Assembly (NCBI GenBank): GCA_002306815.1
Contig: DBTA01000037.1
Span: 108,412 to 172,411, forward strand
Direction: 5' to 3'
Length of the DNA: 64,000 bases
Origin: Dehalococcoidia bacterium UBA1328
Lineage (GTDB): Bacteria; Chloroflexota; Dehalococcoidia; Lucifugimonadales; Lucifugimonadaceae
In this document: one piece after another, positions 53,213 through 62,153 of the stretch
Layout of the letters: every line of letters starts with the position of its first letter
How positions within the stretch are numbered: position 1 is the first letter of the stretch
Translations under genes and position numbers: made by a program
The notes under the pieces: generated by a model
Databases searched by the model: none
What the model saw: the letters and a program-made list of their open reading frames with translations, nothing else
What the model was told of the DNA's origin: nothing

Positions 53213-55105
53213 TTAGGTGGATGTGCCTTCCGCGGCTTTGGTTGCTTCGGCGATTAACTCGTCTGGAATGTCGTCGAAGGAAGCGTAGTTCATTGAGTAT
53301 AGACGGGAGTACAGTCCGCCCATTTCCATGAGCTCGTCATGGTTACCCATTTCGATGATCTCACCATCTTGGAGCACGATGATCCTGTCGGCTCCCCGTA
53401 TGGTTGCCAGGCGGTGTGCGATAACCATTCCAGTTCGACCCTCCATTAGACGCACCAGGGCCTGCTGGATAAGCATTTCCGTATAGGAGTCGATGCTTGC
53501 AGTCGCCTCGTCAAGAACGAGGATCTTGGCGTCGGCAACGATAGCTCGTGCGAATGAAATTAACTGTCGCTGACCTAGGGAAAGGTTTCCTCCACGCTGC
53601 TCAAGCTCGGTTTCATAACCGTTGGGGAGCTTCATGATGAACTCGTGAGCACCAACAGCCTGTGCCGCAGCTACCACGTCTTCCCGAGTCGTATCGTCCT
53701 TGGCGTAGCGGATGTTCTCGTACACCGTGCCTGAGAACAGGAATGGTTCCTGGAGAACCATCGAAACGTGCTTTCCGAGCGATTGCTGAGTCACGTCCCT
53801 GACGTCGTGTCCGCCTACTTTTACCGAACCGTCCCATATATCATAGAAACGGTGAACCAGGGCCGTTGTTGAAGTCTTTCCTGAACCGGTCGGACCAACC
53901 AGTGCAACGGTTTCACCTGGCTTCACTTCGAAGTTGATGTTCTTGAGAATTGGCTGATCGGGCAGGTAGCCAAAGGTAACGTCCTCGAACTTGATTGATC
54001 CGTCAATTTCGTCGAGCTCGATAGCGTCCGGCTTGTCTTTGATGTCTACAGGTACATCGATGACCTCGAAGATTCGCTCACCAGAAGCCATAGCTCGCTG
54101 CAGCACGTTGTAGTGCATCGTGAGTGAGCGGATAGGGTCGAAGAATCTCTGAACGAAGAGGATGAAAGCGACCATAACACCAACCTCGATTGAACCACCT
54201 AGGACGAAGAAGCCACCGACGATAACGATGATCGCCATAGCTGATCCGGTTAGTGTGTCGACGATAGGGAGCATGATTACACCAATCTTCGACGCCCGGT
54301 TGGCGGCGCGGAGGTTGTCGGTGGCTCGGATGTCGAACAGGTCGTAGTTTACGTACTCACGTGACATTCCCTGAACTGCTCGAATTCCGTTGATGTTCTC
54401 GGCAAGCGCACCACTGACAATTGATGATGTAACCCGGGCTCTAAGGAATGCTTGCCGCGCGTATGGGAGCCAAATTATTCGGATTATGAATAGGACTGGC
54501 ACAACTGCGAGGGTCATTAAACCCAAACGCCAGTCGAGGTATATCATTGCGCCAATGATTCCGACAAGAAGCACGAAATCACCGATTGCGAACACCGCGG
54601 TTTGTAGGAACTCTTGAAGTGCCGCAACGTCGCCTTGTAGACGAGCCATCAGCTTTCCGATTTCAGTCCTGTCCATGAACGAAAGCGAGATGACCTGCAG
54701 GTGGGTGTACATCGCTCGGCGCATGTCGATGAGTATTCGCTCTGCGACACGACCAACGATGAGTTCTTGTAGATAGTTCGATACGAAGTTGAATCCGACG
54801 GCCGTGAGGAAAACGACCATCATCGTTGTCAGCTTCGAGCTAGAAAGCGTGTCGGCGCTCAGAGCACTGTCGAATATGTCGCGAACGATCAGCGGAATTG
54901 CGATAGAACTGGCTGTGAACACCAGCACAGAGATGATCGCTACCCAGAGTAGTACCTTGTAGGCAGCGACATATTTGATGAATCGGCTTACGACTTGACC
55001 ACTAAATGCTGCACCAAACACCTCCTCGTCGAGGGTTGGACCAAGCTTAATTGACGCCTTTGGCGGAATTTCATGACTGCGTTCGTGAGTAGCTTTTACT
55101 GACAT
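53213..55105 (-). CDS. ABC exporter half-transporter (partner of 55105-56940)
   Basis: A 630-residue type IV (MsbA/BmrA-like) half-transporter: six TM helices within about residues 40-350 and a C-terminal ATPase. Walker A GPTGSGKT is near 403, Walker B ILVLDEATASID has the catalytic Glu, and the signature is LSLGQ instead of LSGGQ. It pairs with the gene whose Walker B is degenerate; the two share one overlapping base (TAATG). A non-standard signature here and a degenerate Walker B in the partner would form one degenerate site. Cargo unknown (lipid or drug). Confidence 0.92.
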   Translation of the reverse strand: MSVKATHERSHEIPPKASIKLGPTLDEEVFGAAFSGQVVSRFIKYVAAYKVLLWVAIISVLVFTASSIAIPLIVRDIFDSALSADTLSSSKLTTMMVVFLTAVGFNFVSNYLQELIVGRVAERILIDMRRAMYTHLQVISLSFMDRTEIGKLMARLQGDVAALQEFLQTAVFAIGDFVLLVGIIGAMIYLDWRLGLMTLAVVPVLFIIRIIWLPYARQAFLRARVTSSIVSGALAENINGIRAVQGMSREYVNYDLFDIRATDNLRAANRASKIGVIMLPIVDTLTGSAMAIIVIVGGFFVLGGSIEVGVMVAFILFVQRFFDPIRSLTMHYNVLQRAMASGERIFEVIDVPVDIKDKPDAIELDEIDGSIKFEDVTFGYLPDQPILKNINFEVKPGETVALVGPTGSGKTSTTALVHRFYDIWDGSVKVGGHDVRDVTQQSLGKHVSMVLQEPFLFSGTVYENIRYAKDDTTREDVVAAAQAVGAHEFIMKLPNGYETELEQRGGNLSLGQRQLISFARAIVADAKILVLDEATASIDSYTEMLIQQALVRLMEGRTGMVIAHRLATIRGADRIIVLQDGEIIEMGNHDELMEMGGLYSRLYSMNYASFDDIPDELIAEATKAAEGTST

Positions 55106-56940
55106 TAGGAAAGCTCTCCATCGCTGCCAATCGAATAATTTTCGCTTGGTCGAATCTGTAGCTCGTACAAATCGTTGTAGTGACCACCAAGTGCTAGAAG
55201 CTCTTCGTGTGTACCACGTTCGATGATCTTGCCGTGGTCGATGAACAGGATTTCGTCAGCGTGCATTAGCGAACTGAGTCGGTGTGAAATGATTATCGTT
55301 GCCCGGTCTGTGGTGAGATCAGTTAAAGCGGCTCGGATGCGCTGCTCTGTTGCAGCGTCAATCGCCGCGGTTGAATCGTCGAACACGATGAGTTTTGGTC
55401 GTAGGAGAATCGACCGAGCGATGGATAGTCGTTGGCGTTGTCCACCCGAAAGTGAAACACCACGTTCACCGATCGTGGTGTCGTAGCCACCTGGCAAGCG
55501 TTCGATGTAATCTCCAAGTTGCGCGTAATGCGTTGCGGATTCGACGCGGTCGTCAGGCGCCCACGGATCACCGTAGGCAACGTTGTGTGCTACGGATGCT
55601 GTGAACAGAAAAGTGTCCTGTTCAACGACCCCAACGGCTTTACGAAGCGAGTCGAGAGTGACGTCGCGAAGATCCTGACCGTCAATGGTGATGTGACCCT
55701 CAATCGGGTCGTAGAAACGTGGCACGAGATGAGCAATTGTCGATTTACCACTTCCAGGTGGGCCAACGATTCCTACGGTGTGACCGGGTTCGACTTTGAA
55801 TGAAATACCTTCGAGAGTGTTTTCGCCCTCGTAGCCAAACTTAACGTCGTGAAACTCGAGAATACCGTTGGTTAGTTCGAGATCTTTAGCCGAGGGTTTA
55901 TCTTGGATTTCGGGTTCAAGATCAAGCACCTGGAACAGGCGTACACCTGTTGCTGATCCACGGGCGTATCCGTTGACCATCATTCCGATCTGTCGGACTG
56001 GTTGGAGGAGGATGCTCATGAAGGCGATGAACTGAGTGAGTTCACCCGGCGTAAGCGTGCCATCGATGACCTTGAGTCCACCGACCCAGAGTACCGCTGC
56101 CATTGCCACCATGAACGCCACACCCATTAATGAAATATTCGTGGCTCGAATGCCGACCTGCACGTTGGCGAGTCTCAACGTTTCGTTGGATGCGTCATCG
56201 AACTTTTTCATCTCGTAATCTTGCGAGGCGAACGCCCGTACCACTCGAATGCCGCCAAGGTTTTCATCCATTACCTTGGTGAGTGCGGAGAGCTTTTCCT
56301 GTAATTGATACCAGTTGGATCTAAGCTTGAGTCGTGCGGCGGTTGCGTGCCATGCCACGAACGGTACGAAGCTAAGACTGATGAGACCAAGCACGAGGTC
56401 CTCGCTCAGCATCAGGTACATTCCAGTGCCGATAAGCACCATGAGGAATACTGTTCGCAGGAGCGCCGTTTGGACGAACATTCGAACGCCTTCAACGTCG
56501 ATGATTCCACGAGTGATGAGGTCTCCTGTGTGGACCCCAGCGTGGTAGCTAAACGAAAGGCGCTGCAGTTTTTCGTAGTAGAGCATCCGTAGCTCATATC
56601 CGATGTGCTGCCCAATCGCTTCGCCCATGTAGTTCTGGAACATCGCCGACAAACCACGCCCGACCGAGGCTATAAACAGATAAATGGCTATGATGATGAG
56701 GGCGGTTCTGGCAGGGTTAGAACCTTCGCCAAAAATATCGACTGTACTGTCGATCAGCCCGACAACCGCAGGATTGACTATCTCAACGGTACTTTCGTCG
56801 AGGCTACGCGCAGCATCGACGGCTGAACCAATGAGGATAGGGATCGCAAGCTGAAAGCCCGAAGCAAGGAAAATAGCGATTAGACCGAAGAACAGTCGCC
56901 ACCTGTATTGAAGTGCCATACGCGTAATGCGAATGAACAC
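55105..56940 (-). CDS. ABC exporter half-transporter with degenerate Walker B
   Basis: A 611-residue half-transporter: six TM helices within residues 10-310, Walker A GPPGSGKS near 397, signature LSGGQ, and Walker B LIVFDDSTAAID where Asp replaces the catalytic Glu. This is characteristic of the degenerate subunit in heterodimeric exporters such as BmrCD and TM287/288. I give the GTG at 56940 as start, but the frame extends in a coding-like manner to an ACG at 57021 preceded at good spacing by GGAGGA. The true N-terminus may be there. Confidence 0.9.
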   Translation of the reverse strand: MFIRITRMALQYRWRLFFGLIAIFLASGFQLAIPILIGSAVDAARSLDESTVEIVNPAVVGLIDSTVDIFGEGSNPARTALIIIAIYLFIASVGRGLSAMFQNYMGEAIGQHIGYELRMLYYEKLQRLSFSYHAGVHTGDLITRGIIDVEGVRMFVQTALLRTVFLMVLIGTGMYLMLSEDLVLGLISLSFVPFVAWHATAARLKLRSNWYQLQEKLSALTKVMDENLGGIRVVRAFASQDYEMKKFDDASNETLRLANVQVGIRATNISLMGVAFMVAMAAVLWVGGLKVIDGTLTPGELTQFIAFMSILLQPVRQIGMMVNGYARGSATGVRLFQVLDLEPEIQDKPSAKDLELTNGILEFHDVKFGYEGENTLEGISFKVEPGHTVGIVGPPGSGKSTIAHLVPRFYDPIEGHITIDGQDLRDVTLDSLRKAVGVVEQDTFLFTASVAHNVAYGDPWAPDDRVESATHYAQLGDYIERLPGGYDTTIGERGVSLSGGQRQRLSIARSILLRPKLIVFDDSTAAIDAATEQRIRAALTDLTTDRATIIISHRLSSLMHADEILFIDHGKIIERGTHEELLALGGHYNDLYELQIRPSENYSIGSDGELS

Positions 56941-57222
56941 ACCGGCTGAACTGGTGCCGATAGCTGGCCTCGCAGATGTGCCTGCGGCTTTTCCTATGGG
57001 TGCAGCTTGGCTGGTGGCCGTAGCAGTTCCTCCGTACTAATTTGCTACAGCATGTAAGCATCGCGCACTATTAGTGACCGTGCACGCGATTCTTTTACGA
57101 ATTTTCGCGAGTGATGTGGGCGAAATGATGAATACCAGTAAACTCGCGGTTAAGCGAAATTGAGGTGAGTTACGGAGTCGGACCATCCTATTGTTTGATA
57201 GTTTACGATCAAGTAACCACTT

Positions 57223-58065
57223 ATGACACTTTCCGATCCTGATAACGGCCTGGCCGATACCTTCGCTAATCTTGAAGCCGTACGACTTGATATTCCCAAA
57301 GATTCTGAACAAACTGATACTGAATCACGGCAATCGGTAAGGAATGAATTTTCGATTAGGCGCGCCGGTCTTGAAGATGCACTGATGTTGGAAAGTATCG
57401 AGCGCGAAGCTTTTCCCGGGATGACTCCTGTTACTCGAATCGATCGAGATCTAACTAGGCAAAACGGCCTATATCTCGCGGCAGTCAGGGCATGGCGTGA
57501 GGACGAACGACAACTGGGACCACGGTACGCAATCGCCACGCAGTCCGAGAAAGAAGACGACAGTTTCAGAGCTCGGATGAAGCGGAATGTTGACCGCTAC
57601 TTCCTGGATAAAGTTGTTCGACCCAAGTTGCCCGAGGATTACATTGCGGGGTTTATTGGAATCTGGTTCGTTATTGATGAGGCCCACGTCGTAATCATTG
57701 GTTTGAGAGAGAGCGAACGCCGGAAAGGGATTGGCGAACAACTCTTGATTAGCGCGCTGGAGCAGGCTGTTGAGAACGACTCACGTGTAGTGACTCTTGA
57801 GGTCCGTGAATCGAATGAACCGGCGATCGAGTTGTACAGGAAATACGGCTTTCAAGAAGTCGGGTTGAGGCGGCGGTACTATTCCGACAATGGAGATAAC
57901 GCCGTAATTATGACTACGCCGCCGATTAAATCGGACGATTTCCAGTCACAGTTCACTAAGCTAGTTGACCAGCAGTACGACAAATGGGGTTGGGTGCGAC
58001 GGCCTGGTTTCGATGGTTCTGAACGCGAGCCGGCGGCAAATGCCGATTCACAAGATGCGATTTAA
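57223..58065 (+). CDS. GNAT acetyltransferase, RimI-like C-terminus
   Basis: A 280-residue protein. The polar N-terminal 40 residues precede the GNAT fold (FSIRRAGLEDALMLESIEREAFPGM near 44). The acetyl-CoA loop is ERRKGIGEQLL near 166, followed by VTLEVRESNEPAIELYRKYGFQEVGLRRRYY, the RimI signature. It is about twice the length of RimI (150 aa) because of an insert around residues 85-145 and a C-terminal tail. It may acetylate ribosomal protein S18 or another N-terminus, but this is uncertain. Confidence 0.82.
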   Translation: MTLSDPDNGLADTFANLEAVRLDIPKDSEQTDTESRQSVRNEFSIRRAGLEDALMLESIEREAFPGMTPVTRIDRDLTRQNGLYLAAVRAWREDERQLGPRYAIATQSEKEDDSFRARMKRNVDRYFLDKVVRPKLPEDYIAGFIGIWFVIDEAHVVIIGLRESERRKGIGEQLLISALEQAVENDSRVVTLEVRESNEPAIELYRKYGFQEVGLRRRYYSDNGDNAVIMTTPPIKSDDFQSQFTKLVDQQYDKWGWVRRPGFDGSEREPAANADSQDAI

Positions 58066-58102
58066 TCTTCGTAAATTTCGAAAACTTGCAATCCCAAGTG
58101 GG

Positions 58103-58930
58103 TTACGCTCCGCTGAACGATATGGCATAGATCAACACTAATACCAAGAAGGCGACCGAAATTCTTATTGCCCACGTCGCCCACTGCTTCTGGAACTTGA
58201 TGAAGTGGTCAACTGACTCCCAATTCTTCCCTCGCCAGGCAATCTCGTTACCTTTTGCACCGAGAAATACGGCTCCTACAAGCAGGACTATATGGCCAAA
58301 AGGTGCGGGAAGAAATACAGCTGCCCAGAGGACAACGGCGATTGGTACGCCAGAGAATAGACCCCACACGGATGGCATGAGGAATGCTGCCCAGTTCCAA
58401 CGCTTAATTTCAGGTGGAATTTCGGCGTTGCGGCTGCCGGAAGTGTAATCGGATGGTCGCTCAAAACCTGAATCCATCTCGAACGGAATATCCTGTGGTG
58501 GCTCTGCAGCCGAAGGTTGGCCGTTGTCAGGACGATATGTCGGCGCGTGCACGTCATCAGACTTTTCCGAGGGAACGGGTTCGGTTTTGGTGGTCTGACT
58601 TGAGACAGGGTTGAGATCTGGACGGTAGGTCCGTGGCGTTGCTGCCGACCCTGTTTGGACTTCTGATACCGGTGTCGATGGTTTAGGCGCGATCCGTACG
58701 ACATCTCGTATTTCACTACCACATACCCAACAATAAGCGGCACGAGTGTTGTTGGCATTTCCGCAACGTTCACATGAGCTCAAACCGAGCGGTGATGCCG
58801 TTTCGGAGGTGACTTCAACGAGTCTCTCTCCACAACGGGTGCACGCGTACTCACCCATGCCGTTTTGAGTTCCGCAATGAGCGCAGAAGTGGTTATCGCT
58901 CACACTAGGTTGTTCTGGTTGATCGCTCAT
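58103..58930 (-). CDS. Double zinc-ribbon membrane protein
   Basis: A 275-residue protein with two N-terminal zinc ribbons (C16, C19, C30, C33 and C53, C56, C67, C70), a long Ser/Thr/Pro-rich linker (about 80-180), and a C-terminal membrane region with hydrophobic stretches at about 182-200, 204-222 and 250-272. The C-terminal part resembles DUF2628/DUF805-type small membrane domains. Function unknown. Convergent with the GNAT gene. Confidence 0.75.
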   Translation of the reverse strand: MSDQPEQPSVSDNHFCAHCGTQNGMGEYACTRCGERLVEVTSETASPLGLSSCERCGNANNTRAAYCWVCGSEIRDVVRIAPKPSTPVSEVQTGSAATPRTYRPDLNPVSSQTTKTEPVPSEKSDDVHAPTYRPDNGQPSAAEPPQDIPFEMDSGFERPSDYTSGSRNAEIPPEIKRWNWAAFLMPSVWGLFSGVPIAVVLWAAVFLPAPFGHIVLLVGAVFLGAKGNEIAWRGKNWESVDHFIKFQKQWATWAIRISVAFLVLVLIYAISFSGA

Positions 58931-59003
58931 GAGGTGTTAAGTCTAGAGGAGGAACGGCTTCAAAAGTGCTAGTAGATTCAATAACGTCCCTTTGCTCGAT
59001 CTC

Positions 59004-59915
59004 TTAGAGGTTCTCGACACTCAGATCCATTGCGTTCATTAGATCTACCAGTTCTTCTTTCGTGTCGTCTCCAATTGGCGGGGTAGGTGGGCGGACATCC
59101 GAAGTCGTAATGAATCCACGATGCTTCAGGATCTCTTTTCGAACTGCGAGACTGATTCCTGCTGAGTTTTCATAGCGAATAAGTGGGATCCACTTGTAGA
59201 AGATCGATCGAGCTCGTTCTATGTCGCCCCTGGCCATGTATCGATGGATAGCAACGAGTACTTCGGGGTAGGCGAAACCGGTCATGGTTCCGATGGCACC
59301 GCGGCGCAATTCTTCATAAAGGAACGACCCGCCCAGTCCACCGAAAATCCCCATTGACCCCAAAGTGGCTTCAACAACTCTAGTTACCTTCTGCGGTGTT
59401 GGCGGATCCTCGAGTTTGAGGTATTTGGCGTCAGGTAGTTCGGTATGGAGTTTCGCGATGAAGGACGGATCGAGATGGACTCCGGTTTGCTCGGGGAGAT
59501 CCTGAACTACGATTGGAACCGATGTAACTTCTTGCGCTGCTGAGTAGTAGTCGAATGTGGCTAGAGGATTCGGTTTTGCGAGCTTCGCAGGAGCGATCAT
59601 GACTGCGGTAGCCCCCGAAGATTGAGCGTCTTTGACTCGCCGCGCCAACGCTCGTCCGCTTTCAGCGCTCGCTCCTACTGTGACTGTTAGATCATCGCCA
59701 ACTGCAGCCACCACCGTATCGATGATAGGTCCCCGCTCAGTATCTGTTAGTCGATGTGCTTCACCCATCACGCCTAGTGTCACGACGCCCGCGCAGCCCG
59801 CGGCTTTTGCAGCATTTACAAGTCTAGAGAAGGAGGCAAGATCGACATCCCCATTCGATTGAAATGGGGTAGGCAGCATAAAGTGGATTCCATCCAATTT
59901 TCTATCGTCGACCAA
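59004..59915 (-). CDS. DapA/NanA-family aldolase or dehydratase
   Basis: A 303-residue barrel of the dihydrodipicolinate synthase family. Motifs: LPTPFQSNGDVD near 14, GVVTLGVMGEAHRLT near 39, VTVGASAESGR near 77, and the Schiff-base Lys in AKYLKLEDPPTP near 166. The usual YNxP Tyr segment is VVQDLPE. Many such paralogues act on 2-keto acids rather than in lysine synthesis. No other lysine genes lie near. Its upstream region is shared with the Cys leader of the reductase gene. Confidence 0.85.
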   Translation of the reverse strand: MVDDRKLDGIHFMLPTPFQSNGDVDLASFSRLVNAAKAAGCAGVVTLGVMGEAHRLTDTERGPIIDTVVAAVGDDLTVTVGASAESGRALARRVKDAQSSGATAVMIAPAKLAKPNPLATFDYYSAAQEVTSVPIVVQDLPEQTGVHLDPSFIAKLHTELPDAKYLKLEDPPTPQKVTRVVEATLGSMGIFGGLGGSFLYEELRRGAIGTMTGFAYPEVLVAIHRYMARGDIERARSIFYKWIPLIRYENSAGISLAVRKEILKHRGFITTSDVRPPTPPIGDDTKEELVDLMNAMDLSVENL

Positions 59916-60076
59916 TTGAGACTCTCCCTCGTATTTAATTTAGCTTACTGCTTGAGTGAGCTACGGGTTTGAAATGTGCGTTGAATATGACCGTATGTTG
60001 GTCGTATTGAGGTTCTTTCGCAACTGTCACCCATAAATATTTGCAGTTCTCGAAAGCACCATCGGATCGTTAGAGG

Positions 60077-60085
60077 TGCTAGAAT
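60077..60085 (+). promoter_or_regulatory. Extended -10 promoter element upstream of the cysteine leader
   Basis: TGC-TAGAAT (60077-60085) matches an extended -10 (TGn then 5/6 of TATAAT). A -35 is not evident. Start of transcription near 60092 would leave only about 6 nt before the leader ATG at 60098, so the leader may be nearly leaderless. Confidence 0.5.
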
Positions 60086-60097
60086 CACGCTCTGAAT

Positions 60098-60142
60098 ATG
60101 AAGATTTACCATCACATTGCTTGCTGTTGTACGGTCCGCTGA
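60098..60142 (+). CDS. Cysteine-rich leader peptide (14 aa, three consecutive Cys)
   Basis: ATG at 60098 opens MKIYHHIACCCTVR and stops at TGA 60140-60142. The Cys codons are TGC, TGT and TGT at 60122-60130. The stop codon falls inside the left arm of an antiterminator hairpin. In the classical scheme a ribosome stalled at Cys codons for lack of Cys-tRNA leaves that arm free, while a ribosome reaching the stop codon covers it. No strong Shine-Dalgarno sequence precedes the ATG, consistent with a leaderless or short-leader transcript. It is not a shadow of another gene. Confidence 0.75.
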   Translation: MKIYHHIACCCTVR

Positions 60143-60208
60143 ACAGGGCTGCGTAACTGCGTGTAGTGATTCGACCCTGTCAGCAATTGATGCGGCAGGG
60201 TCTTTTGT
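60138..60208 (+). promoter_or_regulatory. Transcription attenuator with mutually exclusive hairpins, upstream of the sulfite/nitrite reductase
   Basis: Antiterminator: GCTGAACAGGG (60138-60148) pairs with CCCTGTCAGC (60175-60184), ten pairs with one bulged A. Terminator: GACCCTGTC-A-GC (60173-60184) pairs with GC-GG-CAGGGTC (60192-60202) around a 7-nt loop, followed by TTTTGT. The two share the CCCTGTC segment and exclude each other. A protector pairing of CTGTT in the Cys codons (60124-60128) with AACAG (60142-60146) is also possible. The arrangement predicts read-through when Cys-tRNA is scarce. Confidence 0.75.
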
Positions 60209-60269
60209 TATAAATTTTGAGCGTTTACGAATCGTTCGATTTCGGAAGCGGAGTTGAGGAACAAATAGG

Positions 60270-62060
60270 GTGACCACTGGAAGGGTTGATACCAAAGACT
60301 GGGTTCCGAATCCAGTTAATACTCGCGTGCTGAAAATTGACGGGCCAGAGATCGCCAATTTTGAGGATCAGGTCAAACTGTTTCAAGCAGGTGAGAAAGA
60401 CGAGGTCGAGTTCCTACGGTTCCGACTTCGCCAGGGTGTGTACGGTCAGCGACAGCCAGATCGCCAGATGATTCGAGTGAAACTCCCGTTTGGTGGCGTT
60501 ACTTCGGATCAAATGGAGGTCCTGGGTGAGGCGTCTGAGAAGTATGCTCCCCTTAAGAAGGGACACCTCACTACACGCGAAAACGTTCAGTATCACCACG
60601 TCCCACTTGGCGAAACGACTGACTTGCTTCGCATGCTCGGTGACGCTGGGATGTCTACACGTGAGGCATGTGGAAATGTCGTTAGAAACGTTGTGGCCGC
60701 ACCATCCGCAGGTGTGTCTAAAGACGAAGTGTTCGATGTGACTCCTTACGCAGCTGCATACGCACGATATTTCCTTCGTCATCCAACTACCCAAAACATG
60801 CCACGAAAATCAAAGGTGGCGTTCTCTGGCTCGGAAAAAGACGAAGCAATGATCCTCATGCACGACGTTGGGATGCTTGCTCGAATTCAGGACGGAGAGC
60901 GCGGCTTCAAGATCGTTGTTGGTGGTGGCCTTTCTACCCGACCAATGATGGCTGAAACTCTTCGCGAGTTCGTTCCTGCTGAAGAACTTCTAAAGAATTG
61001 CGAAGCTGTTCTCCGAATCTTTAATCGACAGGATGAAGAGCGAAAGAGCATTGCCAAGGCTCGAATCAAGTTCACAATCGCCCGCCTCGGAATCGACAAG
61101 TTCCGCGAAATGGTGGATGAGGAACTGAAGGGCGACTGGGCAAAGAAGGAAATTGACCTCGAGTCGTTGATGTATGTCGATGACGAAGAGGCTGACGCAC
61201 CCGCCGTACCTTCGAACGCTACTCCCGAGCCGACTGATGACGCTGCTTACGAGAACTGGAAGCGAACCAATGTTGAAGCTCAGCGGCAGGACGGCTTCAG
61301 CATGGTGTTCGTTCGAGTCGAGCGTGGTGATATTTATGCCAACCAGTGGCCGCAACTCGCTGACGTAGCGCGTAAGTTTGCTGGTGGTCGCGCTCGAATT
61401 GATCAGCAGCAGAACATTGTCTATCGCTGGGTTCGCAACGAATCGTTATACGACATCTACAAGGCATTGGGTGATATCGGATTCAGCGCCGCCGGTCGAG
61501 AGACGATTCGCGACGTTGTGACCTGCCCGGGTACGGACTCTTGCAAGCTTGGAATTACTTCATCCATGGGTCTAAACAAGGCTCTTGGTGAGGCACTAGA
61601 CGAAATGGGCGACTTCGATCCGCTGGTTGAGAAGATGCACATCAAGGCAAGTGGTTGCCCGAACTCATGTGGTCAGCACCATGTCGCCAGCATTGGATTC
61701 CATGGAGCCGTTGTGAAAGGCCCAGGCGGACAAGCACCGGCTTACGAGTTGTTCCTTGGCGGACGATCTAACGAAGAGGCTGGGACCAAGCTTGGCGAGC
61801 GTGTCAAGGCTCGTATTCCTGCTAAACGGGCTCCTGAAGCTTTGAAGATTGTTCTCGATACTTACACCGAGCAACGCAACGATGGCGAGGAGTTCGCTGA
61901 GTACATAGACCGCGTTGGTGTTGGAGTGTTCGAAGAAAAATTCGGTGCCATGAAGGCGGAGCTTGGCCCATTGGATCGTGACAACATACAGAGCTACATG
62001 GACTGGGGCAAGACCGTGATCTACAAACTGGAACGCGGTGAAGGTGAGTGTGCCGTATAG
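60270..62060 (+). CDS. Siroheme-dependent sulfite (or nitrite) reductase
   Basis: A 596-residue reductase that makes sulfide from sulfite, or ammonia from nitrite, by six-electron transfer. The two ferredoxin-like half-domains contain THxRENVQ-type motifs (LTTRENVQYHH near 100) and a second parachute domain. The 4Fe-4S/siroheme cysteines are C419, C425 (CPGTDSC) and C463, C467 (CPNSC). A Lys/Glu-rich insert lies near 300-335. GTG start. The cysteine leader upstream favours sulfite as the physiological substrate. A 7Fe ferredoxin encoded 3 kb away could be the donor. Confidence 0.93.
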   Translation: MTTGRVDTKDWVPNPVNTRVLKIDGPEIANFEDQVKLFQAGEKDEVEFLRFRLRQGVYGQRQPDRQMIRVKLPFGGVTSDQMEVLGEASEKYAPLKKGHLTTRENVQYHHVPLGETTDLLRMLGDAGMSTREACGNVVRNVVAAPSAGVSKDEVFDVTPYAAAYARYFLRHPTTQNMPRKSKVAFSGSEKDEAMILMHDVGMLARIQDGERGFKIVVGGGLSTRPMMAETLREFVPAEELLKNCEAVLRIFNRQDEERKSIAKARIKFTIARLGIDKFREMVDEELKGDWAKKEIDLESLMYVDDEEADAPAVPSNATPEPTDDAAYENWKRTNVEAQRQDGFSMVFVRVERGDIYANQWPQLADVARKFAGGRARIDQQQNIVYRWVRNESLYDIYKALGDIGFSAAGRETIRDVVTCPGTDSCKLGITSSMGLNKALGEALDEMGDFDPLVEKMHIKASGCPNSCGQHHVASIGFHGAVVKGPGGQAPAYELFLGGRSNEEAGTKLGERVKARIPAKRAPEALKIVLDTYTEQRNDGEEFAEYIDRVGVGVFEEKFGAMKAELGPLDRDNIQSYMDWGKTVIYKLERGEGECAV

Positions 62061-62091
62061 AAGACGATCGCTTCACAAGTGGTAAACAACA

Positions 62092-62129
62092 AAAACGGGA
62101 GAGTGCTGTAATGCACTCGCCCGTTTTTC
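62092..62129. terminator. Bidirectional terminator after the sulfite/nitrite reductase
   Basis: A5-CGGG-AGAGTGC, loop TGTAAT, GCACTCG-CCCG-T5: about 12 pairs with one A-C mismatch plus the A/T flanks. T-runs on both strands suit termination of both the reductase (plus) and the convergent hypothetical gene (minus). Confidence 0.85.
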
Positions 62130-62153
62130 GTTATTGGAATCAGATAAGGACGA

